Source of the DNA: Lyophyllum atratum
Taxonomy: Eukaryota > Basidiomycota > Agaricomycetes > Agaricales > Lyophyllaceae
Length of the DNA: 64,000 nucleotides
Direction: 5' to 3'
Assembly: GCA_014905825.1 (NCBI GenBank)
Contig: JACGCN010000004.1
Span: 1,736,001 to 1,800,000, forward strand
A program made the position numbers and the translations under genes. Positions 35,191 through 45,872 of this stretch are shown here, one piece after another. The notes beneath the pieces are model-generated. The model was not told where the DNA came from, did not search any database, and saw only the letters and a list, made by a program, of their open reading frames with translations. Position 1 is the first letter of the stretch. Every line of letters begins with the position of its first letter.

Positions 35191-37323
35191 TCATTGGGCG
35201 TAGCCATAAGGTGATGATGGATGTTGGTTATTTACATATTGCGGTGGGGGGTACTGGGGGTCAGAAGTGTGCTGGTTCCACCCTGGAGACTTCGGTTCTG
35301 ACGGATGTTGCCCGCCGTTATAATACTCCGCATTGCTGCCGTACTGTTCCGAATATCGCGGGTCCTGAGCATGTTTGACACCAGGAGGGTACTGCGAGTC
35401 GAGAGAGTATTGTGACTGGGCGCGGGTAGGGTATTGCCCTCCCGGTGTCAAGCCAGGGGAGTGGGCATCCTTGTTGGACACGTCTCCAGGTCCCTGCAAT
35501 GGCAGGTACGTGGTGCTCGCGGGCTCCGTTGAGAAGAGCTTATTGACCTTCTTCGATGGCTTTTTCGCCGCCTTTCTGCGACAGCAGCGCCAGATGCAGA
35601 AGCCAACGACGCCGATAACTAAGACGAGGCAGCCGGTGAGGATGTATGGCCAGCGACTGAGGACAAGTTCCTGGTACTTCTTCTTCTTCTCTTCCGCGGA
35701 TACAGGAGAGTGTTGCATCTGGTCCGGGGGAAGGAGAGCCCATTTGGCATCGCTTATGGTGTCGTTGCCGCTGAGACGGACTTTGATGAAGTCTTTGCGG
35801 GCTTGAGCGACGTCCGTGACAGAGGCGAGTTGGATGTATGGGTGTTCGCCACTTTGACCATCGGCCCAGCTGCCAAAGTCGAGGAGTGTATACGCGTTCC
35901 GTACTGTGGATGGTCAGTGGATGAAGAAGCATGGCAAAGGTCGTTCTTACGGAAACTCATCCCTAGGATCATGTCGTAGTGACCGAGCAAACTGAAGGCG
36001 GAAGTGATGGGTTGGAACTTGACGGTGCTCAGTAGTGATAGCAACTATTCATGGTGAAGAACTTACAGCGCCAATGCAAACCCTATTGCCTTTCGCATCC
36101 TTCCTACTGAAGTTGTCGTCGACGGTGTCAAGGGGATGTATCGGGTACGATTTTCCGCCAAATTGAAGGGCAATGTTGAGGTACTGTCCGCAAGGGATTG
36201 TCCATAACTCATCCGTCGTATCATATACAGCACCCTGTACACGTCCGTAAATGGCGTCGGAGACATCACGGGGAACTTGGCTAGGAGACACAATACATCA
36301 GATCAGAAGACAGTTATCGCACTTTCCTCCTACCTGAAAGTGAAGCCGGAATCGAACACCGCAACGAATTGGCCGTCAGGCGCACTAGGCACGATCGAGT
36401 CAATGACAATCGGTTGAGCATCAGGTCCGAGGACCCCGTTGTTCTTGTCGGTCAGGGCTTGCCAATGCTGATCAGAGCTCAACAGCCTGTTGACGGTGTC
36501 GACGTCGAGCTTCGGCATGCTCGTGATGCTCTCAAACCCCTTAGCGAGCTCTCCAATGGTGAGCTGGCCCGTGAATGCCTCGCCGGGGTCGCTTTTGCGG
36601 TCAAGGAGGAAGGTGATGTAACTGTCGTTGGATTGGCCCTGCTCGAAGATGTGAGTGAGTGTCGTGTCGCCGGTATTGCCGTCGAGCTTCTTTCGGATGA
36701 CGCTACCCTTGTTGGGCCCGAGACCCAGGAGACCATCGTAGCCCTGTGCATGGATATCGCTCGAGAATGTGTTGGTGTTGGAGACCAAGACTGGGGCGGG
36801 TCAGCGTTAGCGGAGATAACATGCCGTGACGGGAAAGATGTGTACACACGGAAGGCTTGGTTGGCAACGCTGAACCCGCCGAGCTCTGCTGTTGTGGAGT
36901 GGACATTGCCTAACCAGAAAAGTTGATCAGATTTCATCCTTTCCTCATCTAGAAACGCCACGCACCCGAAGCTTGGCCCACAGCATATGCTAACGTCACC
37001 GACTTCCCTAGATCCGTTGAAGTGGGCTGAGTATTCGGAAAATTCACCCATAGGTCGGAACTGACGCAGAAATTATTAGCATGTTGTGGTTTGAGCTCTA
37101 AGATAGCTTACCTTCCGGTATCCAGAAGCACTCTGGCTGGCACACCTCCCAACGTCATATTACCGATGTATTGAGCGTTTCCATTGTTGGCTACACCTAT
37201 CTTCGACCGGCGAGCGAGATGGGACGTAGGAGGGCTGTTGGTGCGGATTTCAATGGGGATTTTGATGCCATGGGTTGCGTCAAGGATCGTGAAGAGTAAG
37301 GCGAGAGGAATAAGAGAGCGCAT
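35191..37323 (-). CDS. pepsin-like aspartic protease, membrane-anchored (protease A)
   Basis: Family A1 secretory endopeptidase predicted to sit at the cell surface or in the vacuolar system. Signal peptide MRSLIPLALLFTILDATHG; first active-site motif RVLLDTGSSDLWV (split by an intron after DTG); flap-side region YDGLLGLGPNKGS; second active-site motif FVAVFDSGFTF; then GHYDMILGMSF|LRNAYTLLDFG, a hallmark of the fungal branch. After the catalytic domain comes one transmembrane helix (YILTGCLVLVIGVVGFCIWR) and a basic stop-transfer patch (CCRRKAAKKPSKK). The cytosolic tail of about 90 residues is rich in Gln, Pro, Tyr and Ser and contains a PPxY motif (YPPPQY). Both catalytic aspartates are present. 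Paralogous to the gene at 38801; the two are transcribed away from each other. Confidence 0.92.
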
Positions 37324-38800
37324 ACGAAGTAACTCAAAGAGCGATGATTAAATCAAAGGAATGGTCGATGGAAAGAATGTCTGGTAGACTTGTTGCTGTC
37401 CAGCTACAGTCACAATTTCGTATACAATGCGTTGGTAGGGAAGAGAAAGTTGATGATTGCAATGTTTTCCAGCCGCGAGGCAGTGCCTGTCACTCTTGGT
37501 TTTGACCATCACTAACAAAACAGTTGAAACAGTTGGCTTTTGCACTGTGCAGCGCTGCAAGCCTTACGTCTCTTTCCCTATCTGTCTGGTACCTACGACT
37601 ACACGCGGGGATGGTCTCTTCGTGCGAGTAACGGCTACATCGGAACATGTTCGACTTGCGCCTTGCCAAGCTCTCGCCATGAGGGACAACAGCTGATCCA
37701 CCTACTTAGCTCACAATTTCACTGGGCGGGATGACTACGGACCTCTATTCCTTCCTAAAGGACTTGTGGACACTTCGGTACCTTGTGAAAAGCTAATGTG
37801 AAGGCGAAGAAGGATATCAACATATATACAGTATGTGAGTCTACTTGGCTCACTGGAATTCTTCACAACTTATCAAAAGTATATATATGTAAGTCAAGCC
37901 AAGGTTTTCATTTACAAGCGCAATGGGACAACTCTACCCCGAAGCATCAATGCGGCGACTATGAAGCCATGCGATGCCGCTGTCCGATGCCACTGTCTTC
38001 GACTGCAAATCGATGCGACTCCTTGTGTCGACTAAGATCGACACCTACAGAACCTATGGCCGGTCACCGCAACGCTGGGTCATCGGCCAACACTCGATCG
38101 CTGGCGAAGAACCTCATCATTCCTGGTGCTACTCGACTCTACGGCAGCAACGCTGCCGCGTCGTGGTATCACGGTTTGCCCTTGGCTTCCTTGGGCAGCG
38201 CCAGCTGCAGGGAATTAGTTCGCACTACTTCCCTATCTTGCCTTGCCTTGGGAATCACCGTCATCGATATACACAACCAAATTTACATCAAGGAGCTCGT
38301 CTGGTCATCGAGGATATACTTGACTGATCCGAGATGGGTGCATCCCTTCCTGGGCTCCTCGACAGCCCCTATGACCAGCAATGGCCCTTCATCCCCCTCC
38401 GTCACATTAGAATTGTTGACCGGTACCAGCAGCACTCCGATCGGACCGCTATTACAGTTTATGATCAGTATACCAGCATGTAGCACACACCAATAATAGT
38501 TCATAGAACTTCATACGCAGAGCTCTACCCAAGAATCCCGATGTACATGAGTTGAATGAGCCCCTTTTATTGAAAAACTCTGGGTACATCTCATACATCA
38601 GCTCGGCAGGGCTGAGACTAGAAGGCAGCATATATGGGGCGTGCCCTATTAGTCGTAAGGTTTGCCCTGGGTTCGCCGCCCGCGCCAAGGCGCTGCATGT
38701 TAAAGGAAGGTATCTGTGGGCGTCCTCTTGGTTGACTGGCTACCCCCACCAGCACCCCGGTGTTGCCAGAACGTCTTCCCCGTTCCCTGCCGCTGCCCAC
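37324..38800. other. intergenic region between two divergent protease genes
   Basis: About 1.5 kb of shared upstream DNA. An unspliced 232-codon plus frame (37798-38496) fills the middle, but its translation has no recognisable domain, signal peptide or repeats; a 73-codon minus frame overlaps its end. A TATATGGGG element at about 38633 lies some 165 bp before the second protease ATG. Confidence 0.4.
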
Positions 38801-41021
38801 ATGCGAGTTCTCCATGTCGCCCTCTTAGCTTACCTAATCGCTGTCGTCAACGCGCTTCACCTTGACGTCCATGGCGAGCGGAAGGCGCCTCATTCACAAT
38901 TTGGCCGACGAGCGACTGGCGCGAAGCTCAATAATACCGCGGACGTGAGCTACTATGCTGACATAACGATGGGAGGGAAGCACTACACTTTGTTGGTCGA
39001 CACTGGGAGGTACTTGACGTTGCGCGTCTGCTGCGCAGTAAGACTCACTGACAGCCATATCTGCCTTCAGCTCGGACCTATGGATTGCTGGGAACGTACC
39101 TAACAGCGACCAGACCCAATTCACCAGCGGGGTCACCTACGCCGTTGGCTCTGTTAACGGTAAAACACTTGCCCAATGTGGTCGTTAGTACATCTTTGAC
39201 TCATCAAGCTTCTCTTCGAAGGACCCATCAAAACGGCCGAGGTAGGGTTTGCTGGCTACGCCATCCCCGATCAAGCATACCGTGAGTCTACAGTGTCTGT
39301 GCATGGCCGCCACATCCTGATCGCCTCGATAGTCGAAATTACGCCAAGTCCCGAGAACGAGCAGGATGCAGGCATTATAGGTGAAGCTCACGCGTCAAAC
39401 CGGCGTATTAGCATTTTCTGAACACTGCAGCAGGTCTTGGTCCCAACGATGGGTCGAATATCTATCAGGAAATGAAGACCGTCGCTGGCGCGGCTTTAGT
39501 GGATCGCATATTCCTCCAAAATCGCACAACACCTAACTACTTGACATTTCTGTTGGGTCGTTCCGATGGTGCGCCAATATCTTGTCTCCATTTCCCCGGT
39601 AATCCAGTCTGACGCGTCCAATTCACAGATCCTACTGATTTCTACAGTGGCAGTCTTACGATAGGCGAGGTCGTTGATGGATTCGAGGACGTCCTTATGC
39701 AACCGAAACTGGCTGTTTCCAGTGTCGCTGATGACCAAGCACACGATCAACATTTCCAGTTGCTCCTTGACGAGAACGGGCTAATTGGACCAGACGGGAA
39801 GACTATACCGGTCTACACGGAAATTGACTCAACAGCGAATCCGAAGCAAGCCACAGTTGTGATCGACACTGGCTTTTCGTTGCCACAAGTACCTAGGTGT
39901 CTACTCTTTTATTGCATCACACAACATCGGACTGAACGCATTGCTATCTAGTCCAGTGGCGGAAGCAATCTACAGCAGGTTCGCTGGCGCACGACTTCTA
40001 AATATTGCAGCTGTCGGAGATATATGGGTTTTACCTTGCAATCAAGAGGTCAACATTACATTCAACTTTAATGGGAGGCCTTATCCGATCCATCCCCTTG
40101 ATGCATCACTGTAAGCGTTTCTGCGATTGCGCCCATAATGTTTGTTCATCCAAACATACTTTCAGTGATCCTAGGACTATCGGACTCTCTGGTGTCACTG
40201 ATTCCAGAGGCCAACCTCTGTGTATCGGTACTGTGCGTCCTATATTTTTCATCCGCCATAATTTCGGACTGAGTCGTTGTCAGTTCCAACCCTTCTCCTA
40301 CAACCGAGGCGCTAGTCCTAACTACGATATGGTCCTGGGTATGGCATTCCGTGCGTATACATCATCATCCTTATCTCCCATGCGTCTTAGTGCCCGTTTT
40401 TGTTCAGTCCGGAATGTCTACGTACTTATGGACTATGGGGACTTCATCATAGGTTCAGACGAGATAGATGCCCCATACATCCAATTCCTCTCAACTACGG
40501 TCCCAGCGGAAGGTGAGGGCTCACAATCGTCAAAATCGCGGTGACCCTGTCCTGACGCTGATTCCATAGCCCATGCTGACTTCGTGAAGGTCCGATTAAA
40601 CGGAATCGATACCACAGGGACCCAGAGCGAGCTAAAGCGCCGCGGAGTGCGTCCCCTCGTGTATTACATCGCTATCACGATCGTAGTCGTCCTCATATTG
40701 GCCAGCATCGGTTTTTTCTTCATCTACCGTGCCAAAAGAACTCTAACGCTAGCCGACGCTTCTGATGCCTCCCTTCCGCAGCACCCAGGCCCGCAGATGG
40801 TGGCTTTCGGCCTCCCTCCCGCAACCTATGGTCATCCGCGAGGACCGAACTTTATCCAGCCTCCGCAGTCGTACTACCCACAGCGGCCTCCATATGGACA
40901 GGCGTCACCACCGAACCATACCCACATGCCGCAATATCATCCTCATCAACCCCCCTATACACACAACATACATGCTGCGCAGCCGCAGTTCCCTACACCA
41001 TACTACACTCAAGCAGTTTAA
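38801..41021 (+). CDS. pepsin-like aspartic protease, membrane-anchored (protease B)
   Basis: Paralogue of the protease at 35191-37323. Signal peptide MRVLHVALLAYLIAVVNA; propeptide-like HLDVHGERKAPHSQFGRRAT; first active-site motif YTLLVDTG followed after an intron by SSDLWIAGNVP; GIIGLGPNDGSNIYQEM; second active-site motif ATVVIDTGFSLPQVP; ASPNYDMVLGMAF|RNVYVLMDYG. The helix YIAITIVVVLILASIGFFFI precedes a short basic patch (YRAKR) and a tail dominated by Pro, Tyr, Gln and His (SYYPQRPPYGQASPPNHTHM), ending PTPYYTQAV. Both active-site aspartates are present (DTG/DTG, whereas protease A has DTG/DSG). At least eight introns, matching several intron positions of protease A, which supports duplication rather than convergence. 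Confidence 0.9.
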
Positions 41022-42667
41022 TCATCGCATTCTGGTCAGGCTTTGGACTCACTTCTTGCATATGTCAGCATCATCACACTGGAATATTCGTCGCATCTTA
41101 CCGTCATCCCTGTGTATTACTTCAGAATTATGATAATGTCTTCTATGATACTAACATGCAAGAATTCCCGGTTGTGGCGTGGAGACACAACAAGAGCGGA
41201 GGTGCTGACTCCAGTATGTATTAGAGAATTACCTTGCCGTCCATTGTTGGTGCTCGCAACCCTAGCCCACCAACGGGATTGATAAACCAGAGATAATGTT
41301 TCCGTTTCGAATGCAAGATTGTTTTCAAGCGCTGGAATCTCTCTCAACAAGCCCTCCTGCATAGGGCATCCTTGAGTATGTATGCGTGCGAAAGGAGCCG
41401 TCCAGCTTGCCAAGTCCATCGTTGACCATAACCTTATGATTGAAGCTATACCCGCAGAACAAAAATTACCCATACAGAGAGACACGACCGCACGATCAGG
41501 TGGACATCTTGTAGTCGTAGTATAATATTGGCCTACGTGCGCCCTAGATAGGGATATATGGGGTATGAGGAGGAGGAGAAGTGTTCATCACAGATACACA
41601 GACCCCAAACAGCACCTGTGTGTAATATAACAGTATTGTGTGGTAAAATCTGGGGGGCTGGTTTTGGGGGCATGTGAAGAGGGATAGAGAGGTCAATTTC
41701 GCATTTTTAAGGAGCAGGTCATGCAGACCACTTGGCACCACACTCTCTATTGGCCCTATAAATGTTCAAATACCATGATAGTAGGTAGTAATAGCATACC
41801 TGAGACAGCTGGCACCATATGTGGCGCACTATCAAAGACTTATGGATATAAAAAGCGGTGGGGGGTAGGAGGAGAAGATGGCTCACTATGTGTGATTGGC
41901 AGGTCGAGGAGGCGGAGGGACGGGCGAAGGTCCTGCAGAAGGAGGCTGAAGAGAGGGAGAAGGAGCTGCAGTTTCTACAGCGCCAGTTGTGAGAGCTGCA
42001 GCCCAAGGGTGCACTGGCAACAAAAAATAAGACCTAGAGTCGTTTTCTTTATTTCAAGCTCTCTCCGGGTCCCTAGGTTCAGAGCAAGCCTATCCTCTAT
42101 TAGTATTACTGAATATCGTAATTCATGTGACTTTCATGTGGCTCCGATCAGACCCACGACGGAATACCTTCGATTCTAAACTAGGCAAATACATGACTAT
42201 AAAGGGCTTGAGTACCGCCACAGTCCGATCAAGTTTTCATACCAATAGCTGTGCAATTTGAGTGAATGCTAGAATCCATCAAGTCACGGTAATCAACATA
42301 TGCGAAATAAAACATAGATAACACATAAAGTCGACTGGGTGTATCCCGAGTACAGTATATACTATATCATGCACAAATTGAGCTGCAAGTGAGTACTAGT
42401 ACTCGTAAAGCAGAGGCCCGTTCCAGAGAATCAAAACGAACTTGGAAACAATTTAACTGGGTAGTATGTACCAAGCCTTTCCATCCCAAGGCCAAGGGCG
42501 GGCATAAAAGGGGCATGAAGGCATATGAAGGGCGACTTGGCTCCATCGCCAGGCTCAATTAGCCAATGGATAGGTTGCATCGAGGAGTCTGCAGCGGTTG
42601 CGCGGCGAGCGCCGCTCATAATATGTCAGAGTATCGTCATTTGTACCGGTCAAGTTCGAGAAGGTTT
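41022..42667. other. long intergenic region with a coiled-coil micro-ORF
   Basis: About 1.6 kb. It holds a 34-codon plus frame at 41888-41992 whose product is a near-perfect charged coiled coil (VEEAEGRAKVLQKEAEERE...). The sequence GGCAG|GTCGAGG just before the coil could be a splice acceptor, so it might be the last exon or a relic of a longer gene; no upstream partner was found. AT-rich stretches occur near 42170-42370. Nothing else is supported. Confidence 0.35.
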
Positions 42668-44172
42668 TTAACCGGTGGCGGGTTCATAATCGTTCCGGTC
42701 TATCCAAGGGTCGGTGACCAGCCGAATCGGCACGGTCATTTGAAGCGCGAGGAAAGGAGAGGGTTGATTATTGAGAGTAGGGGGTTCCACTGTGAGGACG
42801 ATGAAATCCTGAGGCGCACAAAAGGAGTTAATCTGATAATACAGAGAGAATAATAGTCAGTGTACCTTTAATACCACGTTACCGGCCATGAACCCGCCAA
42901 CGGTAACATCAGGCCGGACTTGTACCTCGCCCTCCCAGTCCAAGTGCACGTCTTCCCGACCTTCGCAGATCGCGGGAGGAAGTTCCCAGATCTCGCCTTC
43001 GCCAAGAGTGGTGTTCCTCCACACCTTTTGCCCCCTAGTTTCGATGTGACTTTGGCGCAAGATGAATGCCTTGATCTGGGGCATGGAGTGCAGGGGACAT
43101 TTCTCGTGTGACTTCTTGGCAGACCAAGACGGTGGCGGCGGTGCGTTTGGAGGTTGTGGCATAAGAAGCTTTTGCAGGGAGTCCAAGGGACCATTCAACT
43201 GAATGTGGAAGGGGATTTTATTGGTCAGTCCGTACACGCGGGCGCCGGGGATGAAAAGCTATAGTTCTAATTAGTTGGATTATGGAAGGAGGAGGGACAG
43301 TGGAACATACATGGAAGTGGATTGGCTCTATTTCCATGCCACTCTGCGTTTTTACTGCAGTAAAAACTTGGTACCACTCTTCCGGTAAGGTTTTGACAGT
43401 CGAGAAGAGCCCGGGAGAAGGGATGATGGGGCGGTGGGCACGGGTGCGCGGACGGTAAAGAAAAGGGATTTTGATTCTGGAGATGGAAAGACTGGTCAGA
43501 GACTACTAACGAATTAGGCCTTTCGAAAGAACTTACTCATCGACCTTGGTCAGAAACTCCAGATTACGGTGGCGAGCTCGAGTCACACACACAATGATGG
43601 AATAATGACTCCTAAGGTAGAACGCGGGGTATCCAGTGTTGCTAGCGCGGTGAGACGGCGGGAGGGGACTTTCGGCATCGTCTAACTTGAAGGTGGATGG
43701 TAGGATGGTTGAGAAAGAAATCAAGTTCGAAAGTTCATCCCCATCGCATTTTCGCCAAAGCGTGTAGCTTTCGTTCACAAGGGGAATTGATTTTGAGCCG
43801 GCTTCAGAGATGGTCGTGTCGAGTTTTCCCTCAACCTAAAGTAAGAAAAATAAGAGGAGGGCACGGATGAGCGTTGATAGTGTGACTCACCTTCACAACG
43901 ACCTGGCATACTAGATGAACATCTTCGAGATAAATGGTGCCGTTAATATTACCGCGTCGGCCATAGGTAGGAATATCTACGCCAGGTGCCTGCTCGAAGA
44001 GAGTTACGGTAAATCTGCCGGATTTCTGGGTGAAGGCTCCAGCAGGAGCTGAGTTGTTTACGCGCGGGGTCTCCTGGAGAGTCCGTTCGTCGTAAGCAGG
44101 CGCGCAGGAGTACTTCGGAGAAGGCTCAGAAGGCGTGTAGAGGGGAAGAGACGCGTATGTCAGTTCAGCCAT
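42668..44172 (-). CDS. arrestin-like protein
   Basis: Predicted beta-sandwich protein of the arrestin / alpha-arrestin superfamily, likely an adaptor in membrane-protein trafficking. MAELTYASLPLYTPSEPSPK starts at 44172. Arrestin-like strands: SGRFTVTLFEQAPGVDIPTY, NGTIYLEDVHLVCQVVVKVE, PLVNESYTLWRKCDGDELSN, TILPSTFKLDDAESPLPPSH, and the second-domain-like FIPGARVYGLTNKIPFHIQL and IKAFILRQSHIETRGQKVWR. The last exon reads DFIVLTVEPPTLNNQPSPFL and ends NDYEPATG at 42668-42670. About five introns. I see no PPxY motif, so Rsp5 binding would need another route. Family assignment rests on overall pattern rather than a short motif; function is inferred. Confidence 0.7.
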
Positions 44173-44559
44173 TAGGATGACTTCAGTCCAGGCGGGATTC
44201 GAGAGCTACGAAATTTAACGCCCCACCCCCGAAGGAGGTGGCACATTTTGTAGTTGGAACATGGCAGACGAGTCATTTGCAGGGGCAGGGGCCCCAGGGT
44301 AGCCTGCGCATCACATTACGCAGCAGCCTCTGTGAACAACATACAAAATTCCGATCCTCCGCGCTTCCAGGCTTCGACGCTCCTTGTTGCTTGGTTCCAA
44401 GAACCGTACCTTGTCGCAGGACCGGTATTGATACCGATCGTATGTCAGCAAGTACTGACTCGATTCTTGATCAGGCTTTCAGGCACAAACAGCTCCGATG
44501 TCACGTACCTGATACCGCGGAAGCGAACGAAAGTTAACCTCCTCGAAACTTTCGGGCAA

Positions 44560-44589
44560 GTTCGAAGCTGTTCGAAGCTGTTCGAAGCC
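44560..44589 (+). repeat. three tandem 10-bp units GTTCGAAGC(T/C)
   Basis: GTTCGAAGCT, GTTCGAAGCT and GTTCGAAGCC follow each other without gaps. Each holds the palindrome TTCGAA, so the palindromes are spaced exactly 10 bp, one helical turn. The spacing does not fit a standard heat-shock element. They lie about 25 bp upstream of a TATTTAAA element. Confidence 0.85.
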
Positions 44590-44612
44590 ATTTAAACCCC
44601 TTTGAGGAGGTG

Positions 44613-44620
44613 TATTTAAA
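44613..44620 (+). promoter_or_regulatory. TATA-like element
   Basis: TATTTAAA, 58 bp upstream of the ATG of the small ORF at 44678 and just downstream of the triple TTCGAA repeat. Together they look like a compact plus-strand promoter. Confidence 0.4.
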
Positions 44621-44677
44621 CTTTGCGCGCTCCCGTTATTTCGAACAACATCAGTTCAAGAGCAAACCTTCAAGCGA

Positions 44678-44863
44678 ATGCAGCAATATGAGGAAATACA
44701 ATTAGGGCTTAATAAGCTTGCTACAAGTCAACGGTACAAGGGACAAGGTGAGGTGATCTGTAATCCAGGAATGGCGTCAGTACGAAGGTCGTGGCAAGAG
44801 GAGGATATTAAGGGGGCCTCGAGGCCAGGAAACTTACATATCAAGGATAGGAACGTGACGTAG
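44678..44863 (+). CDS. small hypothetical ORF, 61 residues
   Basis: Unrecognised. MQQYEEIQLGLNKLATSQRY opens a short hydrophilic product ending HIKDRNVT. No signal peptide, membrane helix or Cys pair. It is reported because a TATA-like element and a tandem palindrome sit directly upstream, and it is the first ATG after them. Its 3' end overlaps the 3' end of the convergent gene 44841-45872 by 23 bp, so the two stop regions are antisense to each other. It may instead be 3' flank of the neighbour. Confidence 0.25.
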   Translation: MQQYEEIQLGLNKLATSQRYKGQGEVICNPGMASVRRSWQEEDIKGASRPGNLHIKDRNVT

Positions 44864-45872
44864 GTCTTTCCAACCGGGCCAAGGTATCCTCCAGTTGGCG
44901 TGCTCTCTCTGCGTCCTGAATCTCCTCCCATTGCTCGTCCCTGCTGACATAGCTCAATGGTCGCTCATCTCGTGGGCTCATCTGACTCCGCCGAGACGAA
45001 CTCTGTCCAGAGAGGGGTCGCTGGGCACGCAAGCTATTCCGTAAGAAACCTGCCAACAATAAGGTACTTCCCCTGGTATTGCCATATGCGGGGGGTGGCG
45101 GGGCAGCGATGAGATGGTCTTCCACGTCTCCCGTTCCGGCGCCGCTTTGAGCGAGCGCGGCTGCATAGGTCGGGAGTGGGGGGCGGTTCCAAGGTGAGAA
45201 TGCGATACTGGGATCAACAGCCGTATGATTTCGAGAAGAGGGTAGGATTTGGCCGGGGTGGAGGTAGCTGTATCTTTCAGCCCGAAGGCGGAATACCCGT
45301 CTTTCGATGAACAGGAGTTGGGCAAGTAAGCAGACGCCGAATATGACATGAATAAATATCGCCGTCGTGCTAAATCCGTCGACACTTTTTCGAGAGGCGA
45401 ATCTTACGGAGAATACCCATCCTGCAATGGTGCCACCGATAAAGATAAGTTGGAATAAGAATACGAGGAATGTCGTTAGAGAGAAACCGAAGTATGTGGG
45501 GGCTTTCTTCGATTTGAAGAAACATAGAACTTTCCGTTTCTTGGAAGTGGAGTTTTGGGATTCGGTAGAAACGAGGGTTACAGTCGAAGGGGAAACGAGA
45601 GTACTGTTGGACGCCGAGGGAATAGGACCTTCACCCAGGGCCGTCATAGATGCGCTGGCATTGGTATCGGAGTTATCTCTATCTGCAGGATGCCTCGCAG
45701 GAAGAGCCGTTTCCGGACTTGTACTCCTCGCCTCGACTTGGGTATCTGCACCTTCCAAGAAACCAATTTCTCCACGCTTTGAGGGCAGCGGGGCAGCCGG
45801 AGGCCGTGGAATTCTGTGAGAGGTGGTAGCGGTTTCAGCATTGGAAGATGAAGCGATCGACGCCATGTTCAT
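44841..45872 (-). CDS. hypothetical two-helix membrane protein with PPxY motif
   Basis: An intronless frame of 343 residues. MNMASIASSSNAETATTSHR begins a Ser/Thr/Pro-rich cytosolic-looking region of about 120 residues with a basic patch (TSKKRKVLCFFKSKK). Two predicted transmembrane helices follow: FGFSLTTFLVFLFQLIFIGG (extending to TIAGWVF) and STTAIFIHVIFGVCLLAQLL. The C-terminal half is Pro/Ser/Arg-rich and contains PPPPAY, a PPxY motif that could bind a NEDD4/Rsp5-type WW ligase, and it ends with an acidic-basic helix (WEEIQDAERARQLEDTLARL). I do not recognise the family; proteins of this layout occur as conserved hypotheticals in Agaricomycetes. The lack of introns is unusual beside its neighbours. 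Confidence 0.75.
   Translation of the reverse strand: MNMASIASSSNAETATTSHRIPRPPAAPLPSKRGEIGFLEGADTQVEARSTSPETALPARHPADRDNSDTNASASMTALGEGPIPSASNSTLVSPSTVTLVSTESQNSTSKKRKVLCFFKSKKAPTYFGFSLTTFLVFLFQLIFIGGTIAGWVFSVRFASRKSVDGFSTTAIFIHVIFGVCLLAQLLFIERRVFRLRAERYSYLHPGQILPSSRNHTAVDPSIAFSPWNRPPLPTYAAALAQSGAGTGDVEDHLIAAPPPPAYGNTRGSTLLLAGFLRNSLRAQRPLSGQSSSRRSQMSPRDERPLSYVSRDEQWEEIQDAERARQLEDTLARLERPTSRSYP

Noticed and set aside
36369..36926. 185-codon plus frame
   Set aside because: Antisense to the protease A exon that holds the second active-site aspartate.
44541..44589. Heat-shock element in the TTCGAA array
   Set aside because: GAA and TTC half-sites are not in the alternating 5-bp spacing that heat-shock factor needs.
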